NCBI GenBank assembly: GCA_049663345.1
Contig: JBATDG010000072.1
Span: 107,776 to 171,775 of the forward strand
DNA length: 64,000 nucleotides
Reading direction: 5' to 3'
DNA from: SZUA-365 sp049663345
GTDB taxonomy: Bacteria; Bacteroidota; Ignavibacteria; SZUA-365
Positions within the stretch are counted from its first letter, which is position 1. Each line of letters starts with the position of its first letter. Shown piece after piece: positions 1 through 8,635 of the stretch. The notes below the pieces were generated by a model. It made no database searches, was not told the origin of the DNA, and saw only the letters and a list, made by a program, of their open reading frames with translations. The position numbers were made by a program, and so were the translations under genes.

Positions 1-1616
1 ACGTCGTTGACTTCCGAGACTGTGAGTCCCTCCTGTAGCACGCTGGCTATAGCGGCAATCAAATTTCCAGAATTGCTGTTCATTACCTCGCGAAGCGCTA
101 ACGACAAAGCGCTGGGATCGCATTTACGTTCTGCACGAAAACGCTGAAGCGACTCGGCAATGTGCTGCGACACAGCAGCGGGATCGGTCGCGGTATTCTT
201 AAGCGGTTTTTCGCCGATGTTGGGATATTGATTGCTTCCGACGATGACGTCCCGGCGACAGGAAATATTTGCACGTTTTTCTGCCGCAGTTTTTTCGATG
301 ATATCCTGAATGAACCCGTTTTTCACTGCGGCAAGGTAGCCGCCCTGCGCTTCGATTTCCTGGAAAAGCTTCCAGGCGCCCTGTGAGACGGCCTCGGTAA
401 GGGTTTCAATGTAGTATGAACCTGCGGCCGGATCCGCCACCTGGCCGAGCTGCGATTCTTCTCTGAGGATAATCTGCAGATTGCGGGCAACGCGTTTGGA
501 GAAAACGCCCGGGGTGGACGCAACCTCGTCAAATGGCGCAGTGTAGATGGACTCCGCTCCGCCGATAACGCCGGCCATAGATTCTATCGTCGCCCGGAGC
601 ATGTTCACATACGGATCATACTTTGTCTGATGCCACCACGATGTACGCACATGAATGCGCATTTTCCGGGCTTCGGCATCCTTGACGCCGAACATGTCTG
701 TGACGCGCGACCAGAGAAGGCGGGCTGCGCGAAGCTTGGCAATTTCCATGAAGAAACTCATTCCCACAGGAAAATTGAAGCGCACACGCTGCGCTATAGC
801 ATCTGCAGAGACTCCCAGCTCCGTCAGTTTATGCATGTACTCCACTCCGGAAGCGAGCATACAGGCGAGTTCCTGCACGCTGCTTGCGCCGGCATTGTGA
901 TAGCATTCTCCGCAAACGGAAATTACAGTAGTGGGCAACTCTCGCTTGTCGACATACTTGATAGCGTCGCGCAGCAGATTAAATGTCGATTCGATCGAAT
1001 AAGGAAGCGCGCCCTCGCTGATAATGTAGGCGAGAGGATTAAAATCCACGTGAGTAAGGCAGCGATCGGCAGCAGCGGCCATGGCCAGATATACCGGCGA
1101 TGACATTCCTGCGTAGAGATCAAAACCAACACGCGGCACCATCTTCGAGGTTATGAACTGGAAATCCGCAAGATGCTGCACCGCTGTGCCTTTAACCCCG
1201 GATTGCGCAGCGGCATCCGCTGTTCCGCAGGCGTTGATCGCGGAGCGGTCGAGGTGCAGGGATACACAGTTCTGTCCGTGTTCACGGGCGTGGACAATTT
1301 CACGCGCGGCATCTTCCACCAGCGGCGCATCTGTGACCTGGGCAATATTCCAGGGCTGAGCTGAATGTCCCAGCGGGTTAGTGCCGCGAACGAATGGGTC
1401 AAAGCCGGGAAGCGTACCGAGATGAGAAAGTGAGTTTATATCTTCTTGCACATACAAGGGCTCGACACGAAACCCTTCGTAGGTGTTCCACTCCAGTTTT
1501 TCGAAATCAGCGCCTTTCAGGTCGGCAATAACCTGATTTTTCCACTGCTCTTTCGTAGGAAGCGGAAAATCATCGAAGAGCTTCCGTTGGGAATCCGACT
1601 TGCCGATGTCACTCAT
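1..1616 (-). CDS. mutA: methylmalonyl-CoA mutase small subunit, 3' end beyond the left edge
   Basis: Partial gene; 538 codons are visible and the C-terminus lies outside the window. The frame is open from an ATG at 1616 (MSDIGKSDSQRKLFDDF). The fold-typical segment RVARNLQIILREESQLG followed by VADPAAGSYYIE matches the methylmalonyl-CoA mutase barrel. I call it the small (non-catalytic, MutA-type) subunit because the start lacks the large-subunit substrate-binding signature and NPLGHSAQPWNIAQV stands in its place. The family works as a MutA/MutB heterodimer converting methylmalonyl-CoA and succinyl-CoA with adenosylcobalamin, in propionate metabolism; the catalytic partner would be expected just beyond position 1. 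It is read in the same direction as murI and glnD, 113 bp after murI, so it may have its own promoter. No clear Shine-Dalgarno site is seen before the ATG. Confidence 0.85.
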   Translation of the reverse strand, partial: MSDIGKSDSQRKLFDDFPLPTKEQWKNQVIADLKGADFEKLEWNTYEGFRVEPLYVQEDINSLSHLGTLPGFDPFVRGTNPLGHSAQPWNIAQVTDAPLVEDAAREIVHAREHGQNCVSLHLDRSAINACGTADAAAQSGVKGTAVQHLADFQFITSKMVPRVGFDLYAGMSSPVYLAMAAAADRCLTHVDFNPLAYIISEGALPYSIESTFNLLRDAIKYVDKRELPTTVISVCGECYHNAGASSVQELACMLASGVEYMHKLTELGVSADAIAQRVRFNFPVGMSFFMEIAKLRAARLLWSRVTDMFGVKDAEARKMRIHVRTSWWHQTKYDPYVNMLRATIESMAGVIGGAESIYTAPFDEVASTPGVFSKRVARNLQIILREESQLGQVADPAAGSYYIETLTEAVSQGAWKLFQEIEAQGGYLAAVKNGFIQDIIEKTAAEKRANISCRRDVIVGSNQYPNIGEKPLKNTATDPAAVSQHIAESLQRFRAERKCDPSALSLALREVMNSNSGNLIAAIASVLQEGLTVSEVND

Positions 1617-1729
1617 GAGTGTTTCTCTGCATCGTTTCTGAAGACCAAAGGCATAGACAAAGCACTTTGGCAAAGGTTGTGATAAATTTAGCGATTTCGC
1701 GGCAGTAAAAAAACCGTTTGTGTCCTGTT

Positions 1730-2554
1730 TTACGAAAGGTGCACTTTGGTCACGCGAAGATCCGGACGGTCGAGAAATGTCTGTCCCAGCTGCTTGAACT
1801 TTTGCGGGACATCAGAGACGAAAAACGAGTAATTGGGCTGCTCGGAGGATGTGTTGAGCAAACCTTCATTTTTAAGCAGCTGCTCCACTTCACGCGCCGC
1901 GGCCTCGCCCGAATCTATGAGCGTAACATCCTCGCCGATGGAACGCTGTATAACCCCGCGAAGAATTGGATAATGCGTGCAGCCAAGGATGAGTGTGTCA
2001 ATATCGTGCTGACGCAAATCCGCGAGATACTCGTCGGCCACCATCTGCGAGACCGGGTGATCTGTCCACCCTTCTTCGGCCAGCGGAACGAAAAGCGGGC
2101 AAGGTTTGGATATAACTTCGTAGGACGGATCCCGTCGATGCAGCGCCCGTGTGTAGCTTTCACTGGCTATGGTGGCCAGAGTACCAATCACGCCGATTCT
2201 CCCGCGCTTGGTTGCGCGCTGGGCGGCGTCCGCACCTGGATCTATCATTCCGATAATGGGAATATCAAACTGCGCTTTGAGGTCATCGATAGCGACAGCA
2301 GACACTGTATTGCAGGCCACAACTATACATTTGACGCCCTGTTGGAGAAGAAAGCGGGTATCCTCGAACGCGTATTCCCTAACTACTTCGGCGGACTTTG
2401 AACCATAGGGCACACGTGCGGTGTCACCGAAGTAGGTAATATTTTCGCGCGGAAGATGGCGCATCAAAGCGTGAACGACTGTCAATCCGCCAATACCGGA
2501 ATCAAAGACGCCGATGCTTTTCTGTTGTTGCGATATAGCCCAGCCTGAAGCCAT
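1730..2554 (-). CDS. murI: glutamate racemase
   Basis: 274 residues, the usual length. It interconverts L- and D-glutamate for peptidoglycan synthesis in the cytoplasm. Family motifs are present: IGVFDSGIGGLTVV near the N-terminus, VVACNTVSAVA with the first catalytic cysteine around residue 80, and LILGCTHYPIL with the second around residue 190. The ATG at 2554 follows the glnD stop by three bases, so the two genes are almost certainly co-transcribed. The first dozen residues (MASGWAISQQQK) are a short non-conserved leader. Identification is firm. Confidence 0.96.
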   Translation of the reverse strand: MASGWAISQQQKSIGVFDSGIGGLTVVHALMRHLPRENITYFGDTARVPYGSKSAEVVREYAFEDTRFLLQQGVKCIVVACNTVSAVAIDDLKAQFDIPIIGMIDPGADAAQRATKRGRIGVIGTLATIASESYTRALHRRDPSYEVISKPCPLFVPLAEEGWTDHPVSQMVADEYLADLRQHDIDTLILGCTHYPILRGVIQRSIGEDVTLIDSGEAAAREVEQLLKNEGLLNTSSEQPNYSFFVSDVPQKFKQLGQTFLDRPDLRVTKVHLS

Positions 2555-2557
2555 GCG

Positions 2558-4927
2558 TTACTGTGTAAGCGCCGTTATCTGTTCGAGAAGTCGTTGTTTA
2601 AGTTCTTGCTGCCGCTGCGAATCGGTGAACGCTTTTCCCTCATTGTCCACCACGTAGAAGGAATCGACCACGCCGTCGACCCGCGTTGCAATTTTAGCAA
2701 ATACGACATTCAATCCAAATCTGGAAATTGCAGAGGCGAGCTTATAGAGCAGTCCAAATGTATCCGGAGCATAAACTTCAACGATGGTCTGTTCCCCGCC
2801 CTCCGTTGAACGATGTGGTACATAGGTCACATCTACGGTAACATTTTTCTTTGGCAGCTTCCTCAGCTTGCGTACCCATTTTCGGCGGTAGCGCTCGAAC
2901 AGCTGTTCTGCATCGAGTTCTCCGGCGCATACGGATTGAACCATCTGCTTGAGCATGACCGATTGATCGCTGCGGAGGTGTTTTCCGCTGAAAATATCCA
3001 CCACGCGGAAGGTATCAATGACCACGTCGTTATGTGTATCGATGGAAGCATCGACGATGCTGCAGTCCGCACCGAATAAAGCCGCCGAAAATTGCGCTAG
3101 CAACTGAGGCCTGTCGAGACAAAACACCGTGACTTCGCTGTAGGCGCGGTGATGCTGCAAATTGATGCGCACGCGCTGACCGTCTATTACATCCTGAATG
3201 GCTGCCCCGTATTCTGCTTCACTCATAGCTGATTCAGGAGAAGTATCCTCTATCTCCTGCTGCATCTGATCTAAAGCCATGGCTCCCTTGAGCAACACTT
3301 GCCGCACCGTTTCATATAATTCGCGCAGGAGTTCCCGCTTCCAGTCCGTAAGTACGCCGGGATTGAGTGCGGACATATCGGCGAGGGTGAGAATATAAAG
3401 CAGATTCAGCCGCTCCACTGTTTTTACGCGTTTGATAAATGGCTGAAGCATGGTCACTTCGCGAATATTCCGACGAAACGCCAGTTGTTCCATGCTCAGA
3501 TGTTCGCGCACTAAAAATACCACTGTGTCGCTTATTTCCATGCGATCAAATCGGCGAAGAACCTCTGGTGCCATGTCCGCTCCTACGTGTTCGTGACGCT
3601 GGAGATCCACAGGTTTAGCGATGTCATGCAGAAGTATGGAGTAATAGAGCACTGACAGATCTTTTATTTCTGCAAGAATCTTCGCACTGTGCTCGTTTTC
3701 GCGGAGTGATGTTTCGCAGGCATGTATTGCGCGCAGTGTATGCTCGTCGGCTGTAAAAAAGTGGTAGACATTGTGCTGAAAAAAATGTTCGAGCGCAGCA
3801 AATTCAGGGAGAATTACTCCAAGTACGCCCATTTCATGCATTAATTGCAGCGTATCCGCAACGTGTTGTTTTTCTCTCAATACGAGGTCGAAAATACGGA
3901 CAGCCTCCTTGCCAAATTTTATTCCCCTTCCATGGTCAATTGCCCGGATAAAATCCCCGCCCGGATACAGTTTTCTCTGCGCCATATCCAGGAACAACAG
4001 CATTATATCAACGTCATTCAATGAATCCGACAGAGGTGGAATTCCAATTCGGGTTTCCTCTGTCTCTGCAGCCATTCCCTCCTTCAGTTTCTGATCATAA
4101 AAAACCAGCCGCAGGGAAACATTCACTGCCCGCGTGTGCTTGTAATATGCGTGCATGAAATGCTCAACACCCTTTCTCGAATCCTTTTCGCCAAAACCCA
4201 ATTTTTCCGCGACGCTTCGCTGCAGTTCAAAGTCCAGCGAGTCATGAAGATGTTGGCTGAGTTCATGCATAGCGGAACGTACGAGCAGCAGAAACCCGTA
4301 CGCCTCACCGAGGGCTTGCCGGCGCTCCGAAATAAGCGACAACTGATTCAGAACCGCGTGTACTTCCGGCCAAGGATCCGTGCAGACCGGAATATCCTGC
4401 AAAACGTCAAGCAGACCCAGGTAGTAGATGGTATGCACATCGCGCAGTGTACCAGCGCTGTTTTTAACATTGGGCTCAAGCAGCGTCACAGCATAACCAT
4501 AGTGACTGTATCTGTCAGCGGTCAACGATTCCAGCGCACCTATAATGGAGGATTTATTCGAGATTACTCCCTCACGCACAATCTTTCTGAAAAGACAGAA
4601 CACCTCAGCATTTCCGGCAATGAAAACTGCATCCATCTGTGCTACCCAGGAACGGATGTCGGTGGTCAACATGGATGAAATATCCTGGATAGAGCGCACG
4701 GCTATACTTGCGTGATCAACTCCAACAGACAACGTGCTGACTATCTGCTCGGCGAGGAAAGCGTAATCCTGGTCTCCCGTGTGAAGGATTAGAAAGTCAA
4801 TATCAGAAAAAGGGGTTTCCTCTTTTCTGGCTACGCTGCCAGTGACACTGATACAGAATCCCCGAGTTGTCCACTCTTTCTGCCAATTGTTCGCAGCACG
4901 TGTTTTCCGGTCCATGGATTCACCCAT
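2558..4927 (-). CDS. glnD: [protein-PII] uridylyltransferase / uridylyl-removing enzyme
   Basis: About 789 residues, somewhat shorter than the roughly 890 of E. coli GlnD. Domain order follows the family: an N-terminal nucleotidyltransferase with GSVARKEETPFSDIDFLIL (Gly-Ser and Asp-x-Asp metal ligands) near residue 30, the SAGTLRDVHT segment near 160, an HD domain with YSILLHDIAKP near 440, and two C-terminal ACT domains (about 605-790). The enzyme senses glutamine and adds or removes UMP from PII proteins. Possible starts are GTG 4933, ATG 4927 and ATG 4915; I chose 4927, because GAGCGGTGAAA lies upstream. It is followed within 3 bp by murI. No glnB or amtB gene is in view. Confidence 0.93.
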   Translation of the reverse strand: MGESMDRKTRAANNWQKEWTTRGFCISVTGSVARKEETPFSDIDFLILHTGDQDYAFLAEQIVSTLSVGVDHASIAVRSIQDISSMLTTDIRSWVAQMDAVFIAGNAEVFCLFRKIVREGVISNKSSIIGALESLTADRYSHYGYAVTLLEPNVKNSAGTLRDVHTIYYLGLLDVLQDIPVCTDPWPEVHAVLNQLSLISERRQALGEAYGFLLLVRSAMHELSQHLHDSLDFELQRSVAEKLGFGEKDSRKGVEHFMHAYYKHTRAVNVSLRLVFYDQKLKEGMAAETEETRIGIPPLSDSLNDVDIMLLFLDMAQRKLYPGGDFIRAIDHGRGIKFGKEAVRIFDLVLREKQHVADTLQLMHEMGVLGVILPEFAALEHFFQHNVYHFFTADEHTLRAIHACETSLRENEHSAKILAEIKDLSVLYYSILLHDIAKPVDLQRHEHVGADMAPEVLRRFDRMEISDTVVFLVREHLSMEQLAFRRNIREVTMLQPFIKRVKTVERLNLLYILTLADMSALNPGVLTDWKRELLRELYETVRQVLLKGAMALDQMQQEIEDTSPESAMSEAEYGAAIQDVIDGQRVRINLQHHRAYSEVTVFCLDRPQLLAQFSAALFGADCSIVDASIDTHNDVVIDTFRVVDIFSGKHLRSDQSVMLKQMVQSVCAGELDAEQLFERYRRKWVRKLRKLPKKNVTVDVTYVPHRSTEGGEQTIVEVYAPDTFGLLYKLASAISRFGLNVVFAKIATRVDGVVDSFYVVDNEGKAFTDSQRQQELKQRLLEQITALTQ

Positions 4928-4979
4928 TTTCACCGCTCGTCACAGGCCAATGATATGAACAAGGTTCTGATATGTAAAT

Positions 4980-5220
4980 AATACCACTTGTTATTGAAAA
5001 TGTGGATATGTGGATAACGTCTATTTTCATCTGTCAGCTCGTTGGAATGAAATAACTTAGGCCGTTCTCACTTCAAGAGGCACTTGATGTTTGAAGTTTG
5101 TGGAAAATGTGTGGGGAGTGTGTAAGTGCTTCATGGGATTAAAACAGGAAAATAAAAAAGGGCTGCCAGTAACAATTTTTTGGCAGCCCTCACCGTCTGT
5201 TAACAGAGGTTATCCACATC
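4980..5220. other. DnaA-box cluster downstream of dnaA (candidate oriC half)
   Basis: This AT-rich gap between glnD and dnaA holds two perfect DnaA boxes: TGTGGATAA at 5009-5017 and TTATCCACA at 5210-5218. TGTGGATAT (5001-5009) abuts the first, and TGTGGAAAA (5099-5107) is a weaker match. With the box upstream of dnaA this gives a split-origin arrangement around the gene, as in many bacteria. Whether replication starts here, or DnaA only autoregulates here, cannot be decided without GC skew across the genome. Confidence 0.5.
5160..5189 (-). terminator. intrinsic terminator of dnaA
   Basis: A perfect 9-bp stem GGGCTGCCA/TGGCAGCCC (5160-5168 and 5181-5189) with a 12-nt loop. On the minus strand it is followed by CTTTTTTATTTTC, the expected U-tract. 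It lies 41 bp past the dnaA stop codon. The same GGGCTGCC stem recurs at 39673 and 41753. Confidence 0.85.
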
Positions 5221-5230
5221 TGTGCAAGAT

Positions 5231-6646
5231 TCATCGTGTGACGTAGGATATCTGTTTTTGCAGATTTTCCAGGTGACTGCGCAGTGCATTGTCAGTTTCC
5301 ATATCGTGTTCAATGGATTTGCATGCATGAATAATTGTACTGTGATCGCGCCCGCCAAAATGAAGTCCGATGGTTTTCAGAGACGCGCGCGTCAATTTTT
5401 TTGCGAGAAACATAGCGACCTGTCTGGGAAGAACAATCTCTTGTTTGCGTGTTTTGGCACGAAGGGAATTCTCAGAAACCTGGAAATGATCCGCAACAAT
5501 CTTCTGAATCTGTTCCACCGTCATGTCCTTTTTCTCGGAGGAAATAACATGACGCAGTACTTTTTCCGCAAGAGCAACATCGAGCGGACGCTGTTCTAGA
5601 GTATGCCTGGCGATGAGACCAATGTAGCAGCCTTCCAACTCGCGGATGTTGGACTTCACGTTCATTGCGATGTAATCAATCACTTCCTGAGGAATATCAA
5701 TGTGGTCGCTCTCAGCTTTTTTGCGGAGGATGGCTATACGCGTTTCCAGGTCGGGAGGTTGAACATCTACTGTCAATCCGCATTGAAAACGAGAAATCAA
5801 GCGTTCGTCAAGACCAACGAGATCCTTTGGCGGTCTGTCAGAAGATAGAATTATCTGTTTTTTCAGCTGATGCAGAGAATTGAATGTGTGGAAAAAGGTA
5901 TCCTGTGTTCTTTCCTTCCCCGAAAAGAACTGAATATCATCGATGATGAGTACATCCATGCTTCGGTAGAAGTTTGAGAACTCAATTGTGTTATTGCGCT
6001 CAATGGCATCGACAAAATCTATAGTGAACTGCTCGCTGCTTGCGTAATAAACACGTTTTCCGGGCTTGTCCTGGGATACGTGATTCCCAATTGCTTGAAT
6101 CAGATGTGTTTTTCCAAGACCCACTCCACCATAGAGTACGAGCGGATTAAAAGCAGTTTCTCCCGCATTGTTTGCGACGTTGAGTCCGGCTGCACGGGCA
6201 AACTGATTTCCATCGCCTCGGATAAAACTTTCGAAAGTGAATTTAGGATTGAGATTAGTGACGAACGGCTCGCGAACATAAACGCGTGAGCCTTTGCCCA
6301 AAGATTCGGTTGTGTCAGACTCCGGTGGCTGACCCATGGGATACGGGTTTTGCTCGGAACGGAAGGCAAGCTGTTCCTGTTTTGGCACTTTGACGGCATA
6401 CTGCAAAGAAGAGTCCTGTCCCAAAACCTCGCGAAGCGATGACTGAATCAGGTCGAAGTAATGCTCTTCCAGCCACTCATAAAAATAAGTGCTGGGCATC
6501 TCCACCGTGAGCAGACCGTCTTCCAGGGATGCCGGGATTATCGGTTCAAACCAGGTGCTGAACGTCAACGCTTTTACCTGAGGCCGTATCAGTTCCAGAC
6601 ATTCTTTCCAAGCTAATGCGGCCGATTTACCGATTTCAACGTTCAT
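5231..6646 (-). CDS. dnaA: chromosomal replication initiator protein DnaA
   Basis: 471 residues from the ATG at 6646 (MNVEIGKSAALAWKECL); a TTG seven codons earlier is also in frame but less likely. DnaA binds DnaA boxes at oriC and opens the duplex using ATP. Visible motifs are domain I (LIRPQVKALTFSTWFEPI), Walker A GGVGLGKTHL near residue 175, Walker B LIIDDIQFFSGKE near 235, sensor 1 LSSDRPPKDL, and the domain IV DNA-binding signature GGRDHSTIIHAC near 440. It is flanked by DnaA boxes on both sides and ends in a strong intrinsic terminator. dnaN, gyrB and rpmH, common neighbours elsewhere, are absent here. Confidence 0.97.
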   Translation of the reverse strand: MNVEIGKSAALAWKECLELIRPQVKALTFSTWFEPIIPASLEDGLLTVEMPSTYFYEWLEEHYFDLIQSSLREVLGQDSSLQYAVKVPKQEQLAFRSEQNPYPMGQPPESDTTESLGKGSRVYVREPFVTNLNPKFTFESFIRGDGNQFARAAGLNVANNAGETAFNPLVLYGGVGLGKTHLIQAIGNHVSQDKPGKRVYYASSEQFTIDFVDAIERNNTIEFSNFYRSMDVLIIDDIQFFSGKERTQDTFFHTFNSLHQLKKQIILSSDRPPKDLVGLDERLISRFQCGLTVDVQPPDLETRIAILRKKAESDHIDIPQEVIDYIAMNVKSNIRELEGCYIGLIARHTLEQRPLDVALAEKVLRHVISSEKKDMTVEQIQKIVADHFQVSENSLRAKTRKQEIVLPRQVAMFLAKKLTRASLKTIGLHFGGRDHSTIIHACKSIEHDMETDNALRSHLENLQKQISYVTR

Positions 6647-7164
6647 GAGTCTGCGAGTTATTAACAAAAAGTTTTAATTCATGCGCAAAAGAGGTACATC
6701 GGATAAGGCAATGCAAATAGACAGAGTCAAACCGGATTCTGGCGAAAGAATTCGTCCAAACCCTTTAATTAGAATGACTTAGTATAAACGAACAAAGAAG
6801 TTCGCGATCGGAGGCAGGAGGAGTTGTAGCCTGCAAATTCCAATTATACTTTATCTGAAAAGCCGTAATTACGTTATCCACAACTTGTTCACAGCGCTTT
6901 TGCTTACTGCGACGCTCGTAAGTATAGACACGTAAAAGATGATTTTCAATACGAAAAAAAACGTCGCGGCTCTTGACTTTTTCAAAGTACGGAAGCTGTA
7001 AGGACTTATGGATGAAAAAAAATTTCATAATTATTTCGCCCGTTTTCAGGTCATCCGGATAACGGTGAAAATTGAGCTAAAAGTGCAGGTAGCACTCTGC
7101 TCTGACTTGATTTTGAACGGCCTGATATGTAGACTTCAAGACAGTATTAGAGAAGGAAATCCCC
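6647..7164. other. intergenic region upstream of dnaA with DnaA boxes
   Basis: A gap of about 518 bp between dnaA and a plus-strand gene. It is clearly AT-richer than its surroundings and carries one perfect DnaA box, TTATCCACA at 6874-6882, followed three bases later by TTGTTCACA (6885-6893), a two-mismatch match. It must also hold the dnaA promoter and the promoter for the plus-strand gene at 7165. It is a candidate origin or part of one. I see no convincing gene in it. Confidence 0.5.
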
Positions 7165-7680
7165 GTGTTCATTATGAAATCCGTTCGTTGGCTGCTCTGT
7201 CTTCTTGTGTTTCCGGTTTTGGCTCAGGCCCAGTTCCGAGGTGAAGAGCCCGGGCTTCCGTCTGCACGAGAGGGTGTGTACCGTTCTTCCGGAGATAATT
7301 ATATTTTGGGGTTCTTTAATCCTGATAACCTGGAGATGCGGCACAGCGTTTCTGTGAGCTACGGAAGCTACGGCGATCAGGGTCTGGGGGTGTCCATGTA
7401 CACAAACAGTCTCCGATACCATATATCAGAGCCGTTGAGCGTGCGAGCAGATGTCGCCATGATGTTTTCGCCGTTCGGAAGCGCTTCTTCAATGTTCAAG
7501 CAGGACCTGTCGGGTATTTTTCTGCGAAGGGCGTCGGTTGACTATCGTCCGAGTAAAGACATGCACATTAGTCTGCAGTATCGAAACGATCCATACTCGC
7601 TCTACAACCCATACGGCAGTCGCGGGATGATGAGCGGCGGCGGTATGTTTTTCAATAGTTGGGATGATGAGCAGCCCTGA
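7165..7680 (+). CDS. secreted hypothetical protein, possible outer-membrane beta-structure
   Basis: About 170 residues with a clear Sec signal peptide (MKSVRWLLCLLVFPVLAQAQ, cleaved after QAQ). The rest alternates in beta-strand fashion (HSVSVSYGSYGDQGLGVSMY, LSVRADVAMMFSPF) and ends in a Gly/Met/Tyr-rich tail. Family not recognised; a small barrel or envelope-associated protein is inferred. The start may be GTG 7165 (AGAAGG 8 nt upstream) or ATG 7174; the former fits the ribosome-binding spacing better, the latter gives the more standard signal peptide. Confidence 0.7.
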   Translation: MFIMKSVRWLLCLLVFPVLAQAQFRGEEPGLPSAREGVYRSSGDNYILGFFNPDNLEMRHSVSVSYGSYGDQGLGVSMYTNSLRYHISEPLSVRADVAMMFSPFGSASSMFKQDLSGIFLRRASVDYRPSKDMHISLQYRNDPYSLYNPYGSRGMMSGGGMFFNSWDDEQP

Positions 7681-7749
7681 TATTTTACTGAAATCTTTCA
7701 ACCTTGAATGCCGGGTTATGCACTCGGCTTTTTTTCGTATATTGGTACT

Positions 7750-8223
7750 ATGGCAAGGGTAACGAAGAATAAACAGCTTCATCCGAAACACCTTTTCCTC
7801 AACATTGTGATAGCCCTGCTGGCTGTCGTCGTTTTTTTCCTGCTCTATTCGTTCATAACGAATACGCTGACGGACAAGCCCGTCGACTGGACAACAGAAA
7901 AGCCGAAAAATGGAGAGGTGGCGGCGGAGATAATACAGCTCGATGTGCTCAACGGCTGCGGTGCTTCAGGTGTCGCTCAGAAATTCACTGATTTTCTTCG
8001 CAAGAGGAATTTCGATGTAGTGCAATCCACCAACTACAAGACTTTCGACGTCGAAGAGTCAATGGTGATTGATCGCACCGGTGATCTGGAAACAGCTCGC
8101 AAGGTCGCGTATGCGCTCGGAATTGAGGACAAAAACATCGTTCAGCAGATAAACCCTGACTATTACCTGAACGTCTCCGTCGTTATCGGAAGAGACTACG
8201 AAAACCTGAAGCCCTTGAATTAA
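7750..8223 (+). CDS. membrane-anchored LytR_C-domain protein
   Basis: 157 residues from ATG 7750 (MARVTKNKQLHPKHLF). One N-terminal transmembrane helix (IVIALLAVVVFFLLYSFI) is followed by a linker and a LytR cell-envelope attenuator C-terminal domain, seen in LDVLNGCGASGVAQKFTDFL and the closing VSVVIGRDY. In other bacteria this domain sits at the end of LytR-CpsA-Psr wall-polymer ligases; here it stands alone on an anchor, so the polymer-transfer function should not be assumed. It lies directly ahead of rsfS (22 bp), probably one transcript. Confidence 0.8.
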   Translation: MARVTKNKQLHPKHLFLNIVIALLAVVVFFLLYSFITNTLTDKPVDWTTEKPKNGEVAAEIIQLDVLNGCGASGVAQKFTDFLRKRNFDVVQSTNYKTFDVEESMVIDRTGDLETARKVAYALGIEDKNIVQQINPDYYLNVSVVIGRDYENLKPLN

Positions 8224-8245
8224 TCGCTCATAGAACGGATGTGCA

Positions 8246-8590
8246 TTGAAATCACTGGAACTTGCAAAACTTACTGCAGAACTCGCCCTCACCAAGAAGG
8301 CCAAGGATGTTGTTATTCTTGACCTGACCGGCCTGTCCGACGTCGCCAACTTTTTTGTCATATGCAGCGGCGAGTCCGACACCCAGGTAAAAGCTATTGC
8401 CGACGCTATCGATGATGGAGCCAGGGAAGCCGATTCCAAGGTCTGGCGCCGCGAAGGCCTAAAAAATCTTCAATGGGCCCTCCTCGACTTCGTCGATGTC
8501 GTCGTCCACATCTTCCAACCGAAGATTCGCGAGTATTATGACATCGAACGTTTGTGGGGCGACGCTCCACGCACCGTTGTGAAGGATTGA
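8246..8590 (+). CDS. rsfS: ribosome silencing factor RsfS
   Basis: 114 residues, the usual length for the RsfS/Iojap family. It binds ribosomal protein uL14 and blocks subunit joining during starvation. Family signatures: DVVILDLTGLSDVANFFVIC, SGESDTQVKAIADAI, and WALLDFVDVVVHIFQPKIRE followed by YYDIERLWGDAP. The start is TTG at 8246, since the upstream GTG at 8241 runs into a stop. It lies between the LytR_C gene and argS, a frequent kind of context in which it follows a LytR-type gene. Confidence 0.95.
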   Translation: MKSLELAKLTAELALTKKAKDVVILDLTGLSDVANFFVICSGESDTQVKAIADAIDDGAREADSKVWRREGLKNLQWALLDFVDVVVHIFQPKIREYYDIERLWGDAPRTVVKD

Positions 8591-8635
8591 TTTCCCACCC
8601 CCGCCCGGTTTTTCATTGACAAAATAGTACGGTTC

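Noticed and set aside
6765..7028. Minus-strand frame of 87 codons upstream of dnaA, considered as rpmH/rnpA or another gene
   Set aside because: Its sequence does not match those ribosomal or RNase P proteins and it covers the DnaA-box region; AT-richness explains it.
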